Notes: generated by a model not told the origin, from the letters alone. A stretch of DNA of 64,000 nucleotides from Streptomyces sp. AC1-42W (GCF_003248355.1 NZ_QKWY01000002.1:2852001-2916000); one strand, 5' to 3'. Counted from the first letter of the stretch, positions 53,501 to 61,914 are shown. Numbers and translations: made by a program.

Positions 53501-56500
53501 GTCCGTCGCTATGTGGTGGAAGAGCAGGAACAGGACGGGGTGCTGCCCGTCACCCAGGTCGAAGAGGGTGGCCCGGAGCGGGCTCTCCGTCGTGAGGTCG
53601 AAACGCTGCCGGGTCGCCGCGTCCAGGTCGTCGTCCAGCCGCTCCGGCGTGGACGGCCGGCGCTCGATGACGATCCCGGCCCGGTCGGCCGCCTGTACGC
53701 GCTGCCGCGGCTCACCGGCGACCGTCGTGAACACGGTCCGCAGCGGAGCATGGCGCGCGGCCACGTCGTTGAGCGCGGCCGTCAGCGCGTCCACGTCCGG
53801 CGTACCCGTCAGCCGTACGGTCATCGGCACGTTGTACGCGGTGCTCGCGCCGTCCAGCTCGGCCAGCAACCACAGCCTGCGTTGGGCGAACGAGAGCGGG
53901 CTGTCGGAGCCGTCACCCGCTTCCCCGGCAACCAGGGTCGGCAGCGCGGGCCGCCCCTGCAACGAGGCGATGTACTGCGCGAGGCGGGCGGGCGTGGGGT
54001 GCTGGAACACGTCCCGGATGGTCAGCCGGACGTCCAGGGCGTCGGCCAGGTGGTTGGTGAGCCGGGCCGCCAGCAGTGAGTGCCCGCCATGGGCGAAGAA
54101 GCTGTCCTCGACCCCCACCGGGCCCTCGGTGCCCAGCACTTGGCTGAACAGGGCCACCGCGATCTCTTCGAGCTGACTCTGCGGCGCGCGCTCGCTGCTC
54201 ACCACCGCCACTGGCTCGGGGAGCGCCCGCTTGTCGATCTTGCCGTTGGGCGTGAGCGGGAATCGGTCGAGGGGGGTGAGGTAGGCGGGGACGAGGTGTT
54301 CCGGAAGACGCTCGACGATGTGTCGGCGGACGTCGTCCATGGACACATCGGTGGCGACGACGTAGGCGGAGAGCTGGTCGTGGTGCTTGGTGACGACGGC
54401 CTGGGTGATCTGGGGGTGGTTGAGGAGTGCGGTTTCGACTTCGGCGGGTTCGATGCGGAAGCCGCGGATTTTGATCTGGTGGTCGGCGCGGCCTTCGTAG
54501 TGGAGGCGTCCGTGGGCGTCGAAGTGGGCGAGGTCACCGGTGCGGTAGAGGCGGGTGCCGGCGGGGCCGTAGGGGTGGGGGACGAAGTGCGTGGCGGTGA
54601 GGTCGGCCCGGTTGAGATAGCCGTGGGCGAGGCCGTCTCCGGAGACGTACAGCTCACCGGTCGCACCCGGCGCGCAGAGCCGGAGCGAGCTGTCCAGGAC
54701 GTAGAGGGGCTTGTTGACCAGGGGTGTGCCGATGGGGATGACGGTGTGGGGTTCGTCGGAGGGTTCGATGGTGTGGGTGGTGGCGTAGATCATCGCCTCC
54801 GCCGGGCCGTAGCCGTTGAGCACCCTGATCCCCGGCCGGGCGGTCAGGAGTTTGTGCACGTGGAGGGGCGAGGCGGCCTCGCCGACGGTGTAGGCCGTGG
54901 TGACGGAGTCGAAGGTTTCGGGGTGTTCGTCGGTGAGGTAGTTGAAGAGGCTGGCAGACAGCAGCAGGGTGGTGACCCGGTGCTTGGGCGCCAGCTCCGC
55001 GATCAGTGCCGGCTCCGGTTTCTGTCCCGGCTGGAGCACCACGCGTGCGCCATGGAGGAGCGGACCCCAGAACTCCAGGCTGAAGGCGTCCCAGGAGATG
55101 GGCGAGGACTGGAGGTACACCTCCTCCGGACCGGTCGGGAGGTAGGTCTGCCCCACCAGCGTGGAGACGAGGTTGCGGTGCGTGGAGACGATGCCCTTGG
55201 GCCGTCCGGTGGACCCGGAGGTGAACATCACGCAGGCCAGGTCGTCACCGCAGATCGGCACATCAAGGTTGCTCGCGTCCTGGTGGGTTACGTCCTCCGG
55301 CCCCTCGGTGCAGGTCGTCCACACCCCGGAGAGGCGGTCGGCGAGTCCGGCACGGGTGACGAGGTGGCTGATGGCGGCTTCCTCGGCGGCGGACCGCAGC
55401 CGCTCGTCCGGGAAGTCGGGGTCGAGCAGGACGTGTCCGGCGCCGGTCTTGAGTACGGCGATGAGCGCGGCGGCGAAGGTGGCGCCGCGCTCCAGCAGGA
55501 TGCCGGCCAGGTCACCGCGGTCCAGGCCGCGTGAACGCAAATGCCGGGCCCACTGATTGGCCGTGGCGTTGAGTTCGGCGTACGTGATGTGCGTGTCGCC
55601 GTCGATGAGGGCGATGGCCTGCGGGGTGCGGGCGGCCTGCTCCTCGAAGCGGGCCACCAGCGATACGTCTTCCCGGTCGGCCACCGCCCCGGCCCACGGC
55701 CCGAGCAGCAGCTCCCGCTCACTTCCCGACAGCACCTCGATCTCACCGAGGCGTGTCTCCGGGTCGGCCAGTGCCTGGCGCAGGACCTTGCCGAGCACGG
55801 TCACCATGCGCTGGACGGTGGACTGGTCGAACACATCCTCGGCGAAGATGACCATCCCGCTCAGGCCCTGACCGTCGTCCGTGCGGAGCAGGAACTCCAG
55901 GTCGAACTTGGCCGATCCATTGGCGAACGTCTGCAGGGCGGCGGGCCGCACACCGTCGAGCGCGAGCACGGGCGTGCCGGTCTCCAGGGTGAGACACACC
56001 TGGAAGAGCGGGTGGCGGGAGAGGGTGCGGGTGGGGTTGAGGGCATCGAGGACGAGGTCGAAGGGTGCGTCCTGGTGGGCGAAGGCGTCGAGGTCGGTGG
56101 TGCGGACGCGCTCCAGGAGCTGCCGGAAGGTGGGGTTGCCGCCGGTGTCGGTGCGCAGGACCAGCGTGTTGACGAAGAAGCCGACGAGGTCGCGGAGTGC
56201 TTCGTCGGTGCGGCCGGCCACGGGGGAGCCGATGGCCAGGTCCGTGCCGGCGCCCAGCCGGGTGAGTGCCGCAGCCAGGGCCGCGTGGACGACCATGAAG
56301 GGGGTGCAGCCCTCCGCGCGGGCCAGCTCGCCCACACGGGCGAACAGGTCGTTCCCCAGCTCGACGGCGATCTGCCCGCCTCGGTGCGAGGCGCGGGCCG
56401 GGCGCGGGCGGTCCAGGTTCAGGGAGTGCTCCTCGGGCAGCCCCGCCAGGGCGCCGCGCCAGAAGTCCAACTCCCGTGTCAGCACGCTGTCCGCGTCGTC

Positions 56501-59500
56501 GGGCGAGCCCAACACCCGCTGCTGCCACACCGCGTAGTCCGCATACCGCACTGGCAGCGGTTCCAGGACGCTCGTGGCCGCACCGGCGACCCGGGCCTCG
56601 TACGCGCGGGCCAGGTCGGTGACGAACACGTCACTCGACTGGCCGTCCGTGGCGATGTGGTGCATCACGACGACCAGGTGGTGCACGGCCTCGTTCAGCC
56701 GGAACAGCGTGACCGCGAGGGGGAGTTCGCCGCGCAGGTCGAAGGAGCGGCGCCCGGCGTCGGCCATCGAGGCGTCCAGCTCGTCGGCCGTCACCTCGCG
56801 ACGCTCCACGACCACACGTGCCTCGCCGGCCGGGAGGACGCGCTGCCGCGGCTCGCCCTCGACGGTCTCATACACGGTGCGCAGGGGCGCGTGACGTGCG
56901 AGGACGTCGTTGAAGGCGGCCTCAAGGGCATCGGTGTCCAGAACACCCGCCAGCCGTACGGCCATCGGCACGTTGTACGCGGTGCTGCTGCCCTCCAGGT
57001 CCGCGAGCAGCCACAACCGCCGCTGAGCGAACGACATCGGGGCCGATTCCCGGTCCGGTGCCTCCCCGGCGGACAGCGGCGGCAGCGCGGGCAGACCCTT
57101 CTCCGTGCCGACCTTCTCCGCCAGCCGTGCCACGGTCGGGTTCTCGAACACATCGCGGATCGTCAGCCGCACCCCGAGCACCTGGGCGATCCGGTTGGTG
57201 AGGCGGGCGGCGCGGATGGAGTGCCCGCCGTGGTGGAAGAAGTCGTCGTCGATCGTCAGCTCACCGGGCGCGTCGAGCGTGCTGGTGAAGAGGCTCGTCA
57301 GAGTCTCCTCCAGCAGCGTGCGCGGGGCCCGGCCACCCGACGCCACCGCCACCGGCTCGGGGAGCGCCCGCTTGTCGATCTTGCCGTTGGGCATGAGCGG
57401 GAACCGGTCGAGGGGGGTGAGGTAGGCGGGGACGAGGTGTTCCGGAAGACGCTCGATGATGTGCCGACGCACCTCCGCCATGGACACATCGGTGGCGACC
57501 ACGTACGCCGACAGCTGGTCGTGGTGCTTGGTGACGACGGCCTGGGTGACTTGGGGGTGGGTGAGGAGTGCGGATTCGACTTCGGCGGGTTCGATGCGGA
57601 AGCCGCGGATCTTGATCTGGTGGTCGGCGCGGCCTTCGTAGTGGAGGCGTCCGTGGGAGTCGAAGTGGGCGAGGTCGCCGGTGCGGTAGAGGCGGGAGCC
57701 GGCGGGGCCGTAGGGGTGGGGGATGAAGGCGGTGGCGGTGAGGTCGGCGCGGTTGAGGTAGCCGTGGGCGAGGCCGTCTCCGGAGACGTACAGCTCACCG
57801 GTCGCACCCGGCGGGCACAGCCGCAGGGCCGTGTCGAGGACGTAGAGGGGCTTGTTGACCAGCGGTGTGCCGATGGGGATGACGGTGTGGGGCTTCTCGC
57901 TGGGTTCGATGGTGTGGGTGGTGGCGTAGATCATCGCCTCCGCCGGGCCGTAGCCGTTGAGCACCCTGATCCCCGGTCGGGCCGAGAGCAGCTTGTGCAC
58001 ATGGGCCGGGGAGGCCGCCTCGCCCACGGTGTACGCGGTCGTGACCGACTCGAACGTTTCGGGGTGTTCGTCGGTGAGGTAGTTGAAGAGGCTGGCCGAC
58101 AGCAGCAGGGTGGTGACCCGGTGCTTCGGCGCCAGCTCCGCGATCAGCGCCGGTTCGGGCTTCTGCCCCGGCTGGAGAACGACCCGCGCCCCGTGCAGCA
58201 GCGGCCCCCAGAACTCCAGGCTGAAGGCGTCCCAGGAGATGGGCGAGGACTGGAGGTACACCTCCTCCGGACCGGTCGGGAGGTAGGTCTGACCCACCAG
58301 CGTGGAGACCAGGTTGCGGTGCGAGGAGACGATGCCCTTGGGCCGCCCCGTGGACCCGGAGGTGAACATCACACAGGCCAGGTCGTCACCGCAGATCGGC
58401 ACATCGAGGTTGCCGGGGTCCTCGCCCGTCACGTCTTCCGGTCCCTCGGTGCACGTCACCCACCGGCCCGCCAGCCGCCCCGCGAGCCCCGTACGGGTCA
58501 CCAGGTGGCTGATCTCCGCCTCACCGGCCGCCGAGCGCAGCCGCTCGTCCGGGAAGTCGGGGTCGAGCAGGACATGCCCTGCGCCGGTCTTGAGTACGGC
58601 GATGAGCGCGGCGGCGAAGGTGGCGCCCCGCTCCAGCAGGATGCCGGCCAGGTCGCCCCGCCCCAGCCCACGTGAACGCAGGTGCCGGGCCCACTGGTTG
58701 GCGGTCGCGTTCACTTCCGCGTACGTGATGCTCTGCTCGCCGTCGATCAGCGCGACCGTGTCCGGGAACCGTGCCACCTGCTCCTCGAAGCGGGCCACCA
58801 GCGACACGTCGTCCCGGTCGGTCACCGCCCCGGCCCACGGCCCGAGCAGCAGCTCCCGCTCACCCTCCGACAGCACCTCCAGCTCGGCGATCCGCCGGGC
58901 ACCCGGCTCCGCCGCGTCCACGGCCGCGACCAGGAAGGCGGCCAACCGGTCCAGATGGGCGGCGACGGCCTCGGTGTCGACCCCGTCCACGGGCGTGTCG
59001 AAGTCGATGCGGAAGCCGTCCGAGGCGCCCAGGTCGTACACCGTGACGTTGAGGTCCTCGACCGGGCCGCTGGACACGTTGTGGTTGACCGTGGTGTGGC
59101 CGCACACGGTCAGGTCGGCGTTGAACGCCATGAGGTTGAGGACCGGGCCCGTCATCCTGCGGCCCCCGGTGAGCGTGCCCGCGTCCCGGCGCAGATCCTC
59201 GAACCGGGTCAGCTGATGGCGCAGCCCGTTCTTCACCTCGGCGGACACCGCGCGCACCAGGTCGCGCAGCGTCTCGCCGGCGCCCACGCGCAGCCGCAGC
59301 GGCACGATGTTGGACGCCATCGAAGGCGTACTGCGCGCGGTCTTCGTGGTCCGTCCCGGCACCGGCAGCGCGACCGTCAACTCGTCCTGCGCCGTGACCC
59401 GGTGCAGATACACGGTGAACAGGGCGACCACCAGCACCGGCCAGGAGACCCGCTCGGCCCGCGCCACGGCACGCAGCCGGTCCGCCTGGGCCGCCGGGAT

Positions 59501-60232
59501 CAGGACCGTACGACGTGAGAACGGCAGCGCCCCTCGGGCGGGGGCGGCCCGGCCGGAGCCCCGGATCAGGCTCGGGAAACGCTCCGGCGCACCACTCAGG
59601 TGCTCCCGCCACCAGGCCCGGTCGGCGGCGGCCTCGTCCGAGCACCGGTAGGCGGCGTCCTCGGCGTACACATCGGCCAGCCGGCCGAACGGGGACGCGC
59701 CCCACGGCTCACCGGCGACCGCCTGCTCGTACAGCTCGATCAGCCGCTGGAGCAGCATCCCCAGCCCCGCACCGTCGGTGACCAGGTGGTGGAAGCCGCA
59801 GAAGTAGAAGGAGCGGTCCGCGGCCAGCTTGATCAGCGCACAGCGGACCGGGGGCTCGCCGGTCAGGTCGAAGGGCGCCCCGATCATCGCGTCCAGCACG
59901 TCCCAGGCCGCCCGCTCCGGATCGGCCTCGCCGCTCACATCGATGTACGGGAGGGTGCGGTCGCCCCGGTCGGTGTCGATGAGCTGCCACACGTCCTCGC
60001 CGTCGTCCTCGAAGCGGCGGATGCGCAGGACGTCCGCCTCGTCGGTGAGGCGGCGCCAGGCGGCGCCCACCAGCTCCGGGTCGATCGGGCCGCGGATGTC
60101 CCGGCACTCGGCCACGTTGTACTTGAGGCCGGTGGGGTCCAGGGAATGGGCCGTCCAGATGTCGCGCTGGGCCACCGAGAGCGGCAACCGGAGGGTGGCC
60201 GGAGCGGGTGCGACGGTCGCGTCGGACGGCAT
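47570..60232 (-). CDS. Four-module NRPS, (C-A-T)x4
   Basis: A 4220-residue NRPS starting at ATG 60232 behind AGGAGA. The modules are C1 13-440 / A1 470-955 / T1 Ser near 1004; C2 1065-1500 / A2 to 1995 / T2 2049; C3 2110-2550 / A3 to 3057 / T3 3104; and C4 3164-3605 / A4 to 4104 / T4 4150. C1 differs from the others (SVAQRDIWTAHSLDPTGLKYNVAE, FHHLVTDG) and resembles EntF-type or starter C domains. C2-C4 carry HHIATDG. By eye, the specificity residues are DALLYVGIY in A1 and A2 and DALQYGGGF in A3 and A4, so two substrates are each used twice. I cannot name them. There is no E, MT or TE domain, and the chain passes on to the next NRPS. Confidence 0.95.
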   Translation of the reverse strand: MPSDATVAPAPATLRLPLSVAQRDIWTAHSLDPTGLKYNVAECRDIRGPIDPELVGAAWRRLTDEADVLRIRRFEDDGEDVWQLIDTDRGDRTLPYIDVSGEADPERAAWDVLDAMIGAPFDLTGEPPVRCALIKLAADRSFYFCGFHHLVTDGAGLGMLLQRLIELYEQAVAGEPWGASPFGRLADVYAEDAAYRCSDEAAADRAWWREHLSGAPERFPSLIRGSGRAAPARGALPFSRRTVLIPAAQADRLRAVARAERVSWPVLVVALFTVYLHRVTAQDELTVALPVPGRTTKTARSTPSMASNIVPLRLRVGAGETLRDLVRAVSAEVKNGLRHQLTRFEDLRRDAGTLTGGRRMTGPVLNLMAFNADLTVCGHTTVNHNVSSGPVEDLNVTVYDLGASDGFRIDFDTPVDGVDTEAVAAHLDRLAAFLVAAVDAAEPGARRIAELEVLSEGERELLLGPWAGAVTDRDDVSLVARFEEQVARFPDTVALIDGEQSITYAEVNATANQWARHLRSRGLGRGDLAGILLERGATFAAALIAVLKTGAGHVLLDPDFPDERLRSAAGEAEISHLVTRTGLAGRLAGRWVTCTEGPEDVTGEDPGNLDVPICGDDLACVMFTSGSTGRPKGIVSSHRNLVSTLVGQTYLPTGPEEVYLQSSPISWDAFSLEFWGPLLHGARVVLQPGQKPEPALIAELAPKHRVTTLLLSASLFNYLTDEHPETFESVTTAYTVGEAASPAHVHKLLSARPGIRVLNGYGPAEAMIYATTHTIEPSEKPHTVIPIGTPLVNKPLYVLDTALRLCPPGATGELYVSGDGLAHGYLNRADLTATAFIPHPYGPAGSRLYRTGDLAHFDSHGRLHYEGRADHQIKIRGFRIEPAEVESALLTHPQVTQAVVTKHHDQLSAYVVATDVSMAEVRRHIIERLPEHLVPAYLTPLDRFPLMPNGKIDKRALPEPVAVASGGRAPRTLLEETLTSLFTSTLDAPGELTIDDDFFHHGGHSIRAARLTNRIAQVLGVRLTIRDVFENPTVARLAEKVGTEKGLPALPPLSAGEAPDRESAPMSFAQRRLWLLADLEGSSTAYNVPMAVRLAGVLDTDALEAAFNDVLARHAPLRTVYETVEGEPRQRVLPAGEARVVVERREVTADELDASMADAGRRSFDLRGELPLAVTLFRLNEAVHHLVVVMHHIATDGQSSDVFVTDLARAYEARVAGAATSVLEPLPVRYADYAVWQQRVLGSPDDADSVLTRELDFWRGALAGLPEEHSLNLDRPRPARASHRGGQIAVELGNDLFARVGELARAEGCTPFMVVHAALAAALTRLGAGTDLAIGSPVAGRTDEALRDLVGFFVNTLVLRTDTGGNPTFRQLLERVRTTDLDAFAHQDAPFDLVLDALNPTRTLSRHPLFQVCLTLETGTPVLALDGVRPAALQTFANGSAKFDLEFLLRTDDGQGLSGMVIFAEDVFDQSTVQRMVTVLGKVLRQALADPETRLGEIEVLSGSERELLLGPWAGAVADREDVSLVARFEEQAARTPQAIALIDGDTHITYAELNATANQWARHLRSRGLDRGDLAGILLERGATFAAALIAVLKTGAGHVLLDPDFPDERLRSAAEEAAISHLVTRAGLADRLSGVWTTCTEGPEDVTHQDASNLDVPICGDDLACVMFTSGSTGRPKGIVSTHRNLVSTLVGQTYLPTGPEEVYLQSSPISWDAFSLEFWGPLLHGARVVLQPGQKPEPALIAELAPKHRVTTLLLSASLFNYLTDEHPETFDSVTTAYTVGEAASPLHVHKLLTARPGIRVLNGYGPAEAMIYATTHTIEPSDEPHTVIPIGTPLVNKPLYVLDSSLRLCAPGATGELYVSGDGLAHGYLNRADLTATHFVPHPYGPAGTRLYRTGDLAHFDAHGRLHYEGRADHQIKIRGFRIEPAEVETALLNHPQITQAVVTKHHDQLSAYVVATDVSMDDVRRHIVERLPEHLVPAYLTPLDRFPLTPNGKIDKRALPEPVAVVSSERAPQSQLEEIAVALFSQVLGTEGPVGVEDSFFAHGGHSLLAARLTNHLADALDVRLTIRDVFQHPTPARLAQYIASLQGRPALPTLVAGEAGDGSDSPLSFAQRRLWLLAELDGASTAYNVPMTVRLTGTPDVDALTAALNDVAARHAPLRTVFTTVAGEPRQRVQAADRAGIVIERRPSTPERLDDDLDAATRQRFDLTTESPLRATLFDLGDGQHPVLFLLFHHIATDGRSAGVFFDDLSRAYAARVAGAEASVLEPLPVQYADYAVWQQKALGSADDADSVLAQELAFWQDTLADLSEEHGLTLDHPRPAAASHRGGQVEVSLGDDLFVRVGELARTEGCTPFMVLHAALAAALTRLGAGTDLAIGSPVAGRTDEALRDLVGFFVNTLVLRTDTGGNPTFRQLLERVRTTDLDAFAHQDAPFDLVLDALNPTRTLSRHPLFQICLALEAGEAPALDLGHGGTAEVRGLTNGSAKFDLEFLLRSDDNKRLHGVVVFAEDLFDRETVQRMVAVLGGVLRQALADPETRLGELEVVSDTERELLLGPWAGTTAPVEDTSLVARFEDQAARTPQAVALIDGDTHITYAELNATANRWAHAMRARGLGRGEVAGVLLERGAVFAAAVIAVTKAGAGYTLLDPDFPDERLRSAANDAGITLLVTDDVLGQRVAGGDPWNVVSVSGGAPADASDSNPGVPVRGDDVACVMFTSGSTGRPKGILSSHRNLVSTVTAQTYGTFGPGEVFLQCSPVSWDAFSLEFWGALLHGGTTVLQPGQKPEPALIAELSQRHGVTMLQLSASLFNYLTDEHPEAFTTVTTAYTGGEAASPTHIHQLQQLSPHTTIVNGYGPAESMGFTTTHTIEPSTQPHPTIPIGRPLTNKTAYILDTNLQPVPPGVTGHLYLTGHGLAHGYLNRPDLTATTFIPNPHGTPGTRLYHTGDLAHYDTHGHLHYNGRADHQLKIRGFRIEPAEIETALLTHPDITQATLTVHHDQLSAYVVTDSDTVTAEDARQHLAERLPEHMVPAYVTVLDRLPLTPNGKIDKRALPAPAVMVSSARAPQTPLEEVTVALFSQVLSTEGPVGVDDSFFAHGGHSLLAARLTNHLADALDVRLTIRDVFQHPTPARLAQHIGTLSGRPALPPLTAGAWDGDGDAPPSFAQRRLWLLAELDGGSAAYNVPIAVRLTGDVDAELLTAALHDVVARHTPLRTVFSTVDGEPRQHVVPAARAQVPVEHRAVASGELDRAMADAARHVFDLHDELPVRAHLFTVDDDSSVFLLLLHHIATDGRSTAVLFDDLSRAYEARGARADVSVLEPLPVRYADYAVWQQRVLGSADDADSVLAQELAFWHKTLEGLPEEHALNPDRPRPARASHRGGQVEVSLGDDLFVRVGELARAEGCTPFMVLHAALAAALTRLGAGTDLAIGSPVAGRTDEALRDLVGFFVNTLVLRTHTDGNPTFRELLNRVRTTDLDAFAHQDAPFDLVLDALNPTRTLSRHPLFQICLTLESGGTPELRLGEARVSAVPAVTSGAAKFDLEFLLRTEDGQGLRGTVLFAEDLFDRETVQRMVTVLREVLRQALADPDVRLDRLKVVSDAERELLLGPWAGTTAPIEDTSLVARFEDQVARTPQAIALIDGDTHITYAELNATANRWARHLRAHGLDRRDLAGILLERNATFAAALIAVLKTGAGHVLLDPDFPDERLRSAAEEAAISHLVTHAGLANRINGAWTTCTEGPDDLAAHRADNLGLPIRSQDVACVMFTSGSTGRPKGILSSHRNLVSTVTAQTYGTFGPGEVFLQCSPVSWDAFSLEFWGALLHGGTTVLQPGQKPEPALIAELSQRHGVTMLQLSASLFNYLTDEHPQAFTTVTTAYTGGEAASPTHIHRLQQLSPHTTIVNGYGPAESMGFTTTHTIEPSTQPHPTIPIGRPLTNKAAYILDTNLQPVPPGVTGHLYLTGHGLAHGYLNRPDLTATTFIPNPHGTPGTRLYHTGDLAHYDTHGHLHYNGRADSQVKIRGFRIEPAEVEAALLTHPDITQATVTTHRRQLSAYVVTGADAVTTEEIRRHLVERLPEHMVPTYLTVLDRLPLTPNGKIDRRALPEPAAVVSQGRAPRNPLEETLVGLFARTLGAENALSIDDDFFHHGGHSLLGARLTNHIAVSLDVRLTVRDVFEHPTPARLAEHITALKSAPAAGAKKARPALRRRTETERISS
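48090..48930 (-). repeat. Near-identical adenylation tract in modules 3 and 4 (second copy 51240-52080)
   Basis: About 840 bp coding the A-domain substrate-binding region of module 4 is nearly identical to 51240-52080 in module 3, at a constant offset of 3150 bp. The flanking sequence is clearly more divergent. This indicates recent module duplication or gene conversion and explains the identical specificity residues. Confidence 0.85.
54420..55260 (-). repeat. Near-identical adenylation tract in modules 1 and 2 (second copy 57561-58401)
   Basis: The A-domain core of module 2 matches that of module 1 at a constant offset of 3141 bp with scattered substitutions. It is a second, independent duplicated pair, distinct from the module 3/4 pair. 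Confidence 0.8.
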
Positions 60233-60311
60233 GGGGTCTCCTGTGTGTCTCGCGGCGGAACGGGGCGGCTGCGGAGCGGGCAGTGCCATACAACCGCCGG
60301 GGCCGGGCGTG

Positions 60312-60373
60312 GAGCGGCAGTTGTTCCGGCGGGAGGCCAGCAGTTCGACGGCACTGCGGCAGTCGGACGGCAG
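60312..60373 (-). promoter_or_regulatory. CGGCAG repeat cluster upstream of the first NRPS gene
   Basis: In the gap 60233-60399, CGGCAGT lies at 60315-60321 (part of the shared GAGCGGCAG, 60312-60320) and at 60357-60363. CGGCAC lies at 60348 and CGGCAG at 60368-60373. A possible -10, TATGGC in the minus direction, lies at 60290-60285, about 24 bp from the proximal box. The layout matches the other two cluster promoters. Confidence 0.5.
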
Positions 60374-60399
60374 CCCCGGCGCCGCCCCGTGGCGGCGGC

Positions 60400-61758
60400 T
60401 CACACCGCGGCGGTCGCGCCCGCCGCCGCGCGGACCACGCACAGCACCCGGAACGCCGAGCGGCCGCCGTCCGCACTGGCCCGGATCACCCCGCCGACCA
60501 GCAGCTCCCGCATCAGCCGGCCGCACTCCGGCAGCGAGCGGCCGGTGAGCCGTACGACGTCCTGGAACAGGAACTCCCCGTCGTCCGCCCGGCACAACTC
60601 GCCGATGAGCGTCCGCTGCGAGGCCGGCAGCGCGGCGAGCGTGCGGCTCACCCGCACCTGGAGGCGGGAGCCCTCCGGACCGCCGGCCAGATGGTCGAGC
60701 AGCGGGGCCGGGTCCGAGTCCACGATGTCGCGCAGCGTCGACAGGTCGCAGACGGTGAGCCAGGACGCGGCGGCACCGAGCGCCGCCGGATGGCCGTCCA
60801 GGCGGTGGCAGATCCAGGTGACATCGGCCAGCGCCCGCGCGTCCGGCACGATGTCGGGCCGCACCCGGCGCAGTTGGCTGAGGAAGAACCGTACGGCAGG
60901 CGCGTCGGTGTGCCCGGCCGAAGGCGCGGGCGCCTCCAACGGCGAGAGCAGGAACAGGCGTTCACCCGGCACGTTCCACGGCCGCTCCCCGGTGACCAGC
61001 AGACGCAGGTCCGGGAAGGCGCGCAGCAGCCGGCTCAGCCGGCCGAAGTCGAGGGCGGCGGTGTCCACCCCGTCCAGGACGAGCACGGCACCGCGTACCG
61101 GCGCACCGCCGTCCTGGAGGGCGACCAGCGCGTCCGCAAGACCCGGCAGCGGCTCCCCGAGCTCCCCGGGCTGCCCGCCGCCCCGCAGGAACCGGGCGCA
61201 GGAGTCGGCGAGCCGGGGCAGCGGGTCGTCGTCGGCGCGGAGGCAGTCGGCGGTGGCGCCGTCCCCGCCGTGCCACAGCACCGGCAGCCCGGCGTCGTAC
61301 AGGCGGGCGGCCGCCTCCAGCGCCAGCCGGGTCTTGCCGACACCGCTCAGCCCGACGACCGTGACCAGCCGCTCCGCACCCGAACGCAGCTCCTCCACCA
61401 CGATCCCGGTCTCCGCCTCCCGGCCGACCAGCGGATACAGCGGCGCGGGCGGTGCGGCCCGCTCCATGGACAGCCGGCGCACCTCACCGCCCGCGCGCGG
61501 GCCGCTGCGGGCCGCCGCCTCCAGCGCCGTGCGGGCTCTCGGGCCGAGTCTCAGCGCGTCGGCGATGAGCCGCACCGTGTCCGTCCTGGGCCGCTGGGCC
61601 TTCCCCTTCTCCAGGTCCCGGATGGCCCGCACGCTGATGGTGGACAGGTCGGCAAGTTCCCGTTGGGTGAGGCCGATGCGGAGCCGGTGTCCGCGTATCA
61701 GGGAGCCGAGCGATGCGGTGGCGGCCGGGGTGTCCTGCGGGGGGTGGCTGAGCGTCAT
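60400..61758 (-). CDS. XRE-type HTH / NB-ARC (STAND) transcriptional regulator
   Basis: A 452-residue regulator starting at ATG 61758 behind AGGAG. Residues about 15-75 form an XRE helix-turn-helix (LIRGHRLRIGLTQRELADLSTISVRAIRDLEKGK). A nucleotide-binding domain follows, with Walker A GLSGVGKT near 137 and a Walker B-like LVLDGVD near 225. A winged-helix region is near the C-terminus (LIGELCRADDGEFLFQDVVRLTG). There is no TPR or BTAD domain, so it is a short STAND regulator. It lies 168 bp upstream of the first NRPS start on the same strand, which makes it a likely pathway-specific regulator. Confidence 0.85.
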   Translation of the reverse strand: MTLSHPPQDTPAATASLGSLIRGHRLRIGLTQRELADLSTISVRAIRDLEKGKAQRPRTDTVRLIADALRLGPRARTALEAAARSGPRAGGEVRRLSMERAAPPAPLYPLVGREAETGIVVEELRSGAERLVTVVGLSGVGKTRLALEAAARLYDAGLPVLWHGGDGATADCLRADDDPLPRLADSCARFLRGGGQPGELGEPLPGLADALVALQDGGAPVRGAVLVLDGVDTAALDFGRLSRLLRAFPDLRLLVTGERPWNVPGERLFLLSPLEAPAPSAGHTDAPAVRFFLSQLRRVRPDIVPDARALADVTWICHRLDGHPAALGAAASWLTVCDLSTLRDIVDSDPAPLLDHLAGGPEGSRLQVRVSRTLAALPASQRTLIGELCRADDGEFLFQDVVRLTGRSLPECGRLMRELLVGGVIRASADGGRSAFRVLCVVRAAAGATAAV

Positions 61759-61914
61759 GAAACGACTCCTGCTCGTCGGGGAGGAGCACCCCGGAAGCGG
61801 CTGCGGGCCGGGGTGCCGTGGGGGACGGCTGTCGTGCCTTGCTGCTGCCGCCATGCTCCGCGCACCGCCTATCCGGGAGGCATCGCGCCGCCAACGCCGG
61901 TACGGCCCGCCCCA

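Noticed and set aside
47570..60232. Repetitive DNA considered as a CRISPR-like or satellite array
   Set aside because: The repeats have a period of about 3.1 kb and encode homologous C-A-T modules, so they are coding duplications.
47570..60232. Assigning named substrates to A1-A4 from DALLYVGIY and DALQYGGGF
   Set aside because: I do not recognise these residue sets as a known code, and the alignment to GrsA was done by eye. Naming an amino acid would be invention.
32643..60232. Epimerisation or methyltransferase domains
   Set aside because: All condensation-type domains carry HHxxxDG followed by an A or T as expected. No separate E-type domain follows a T, and no SAM-binding insert was found in the A domains.
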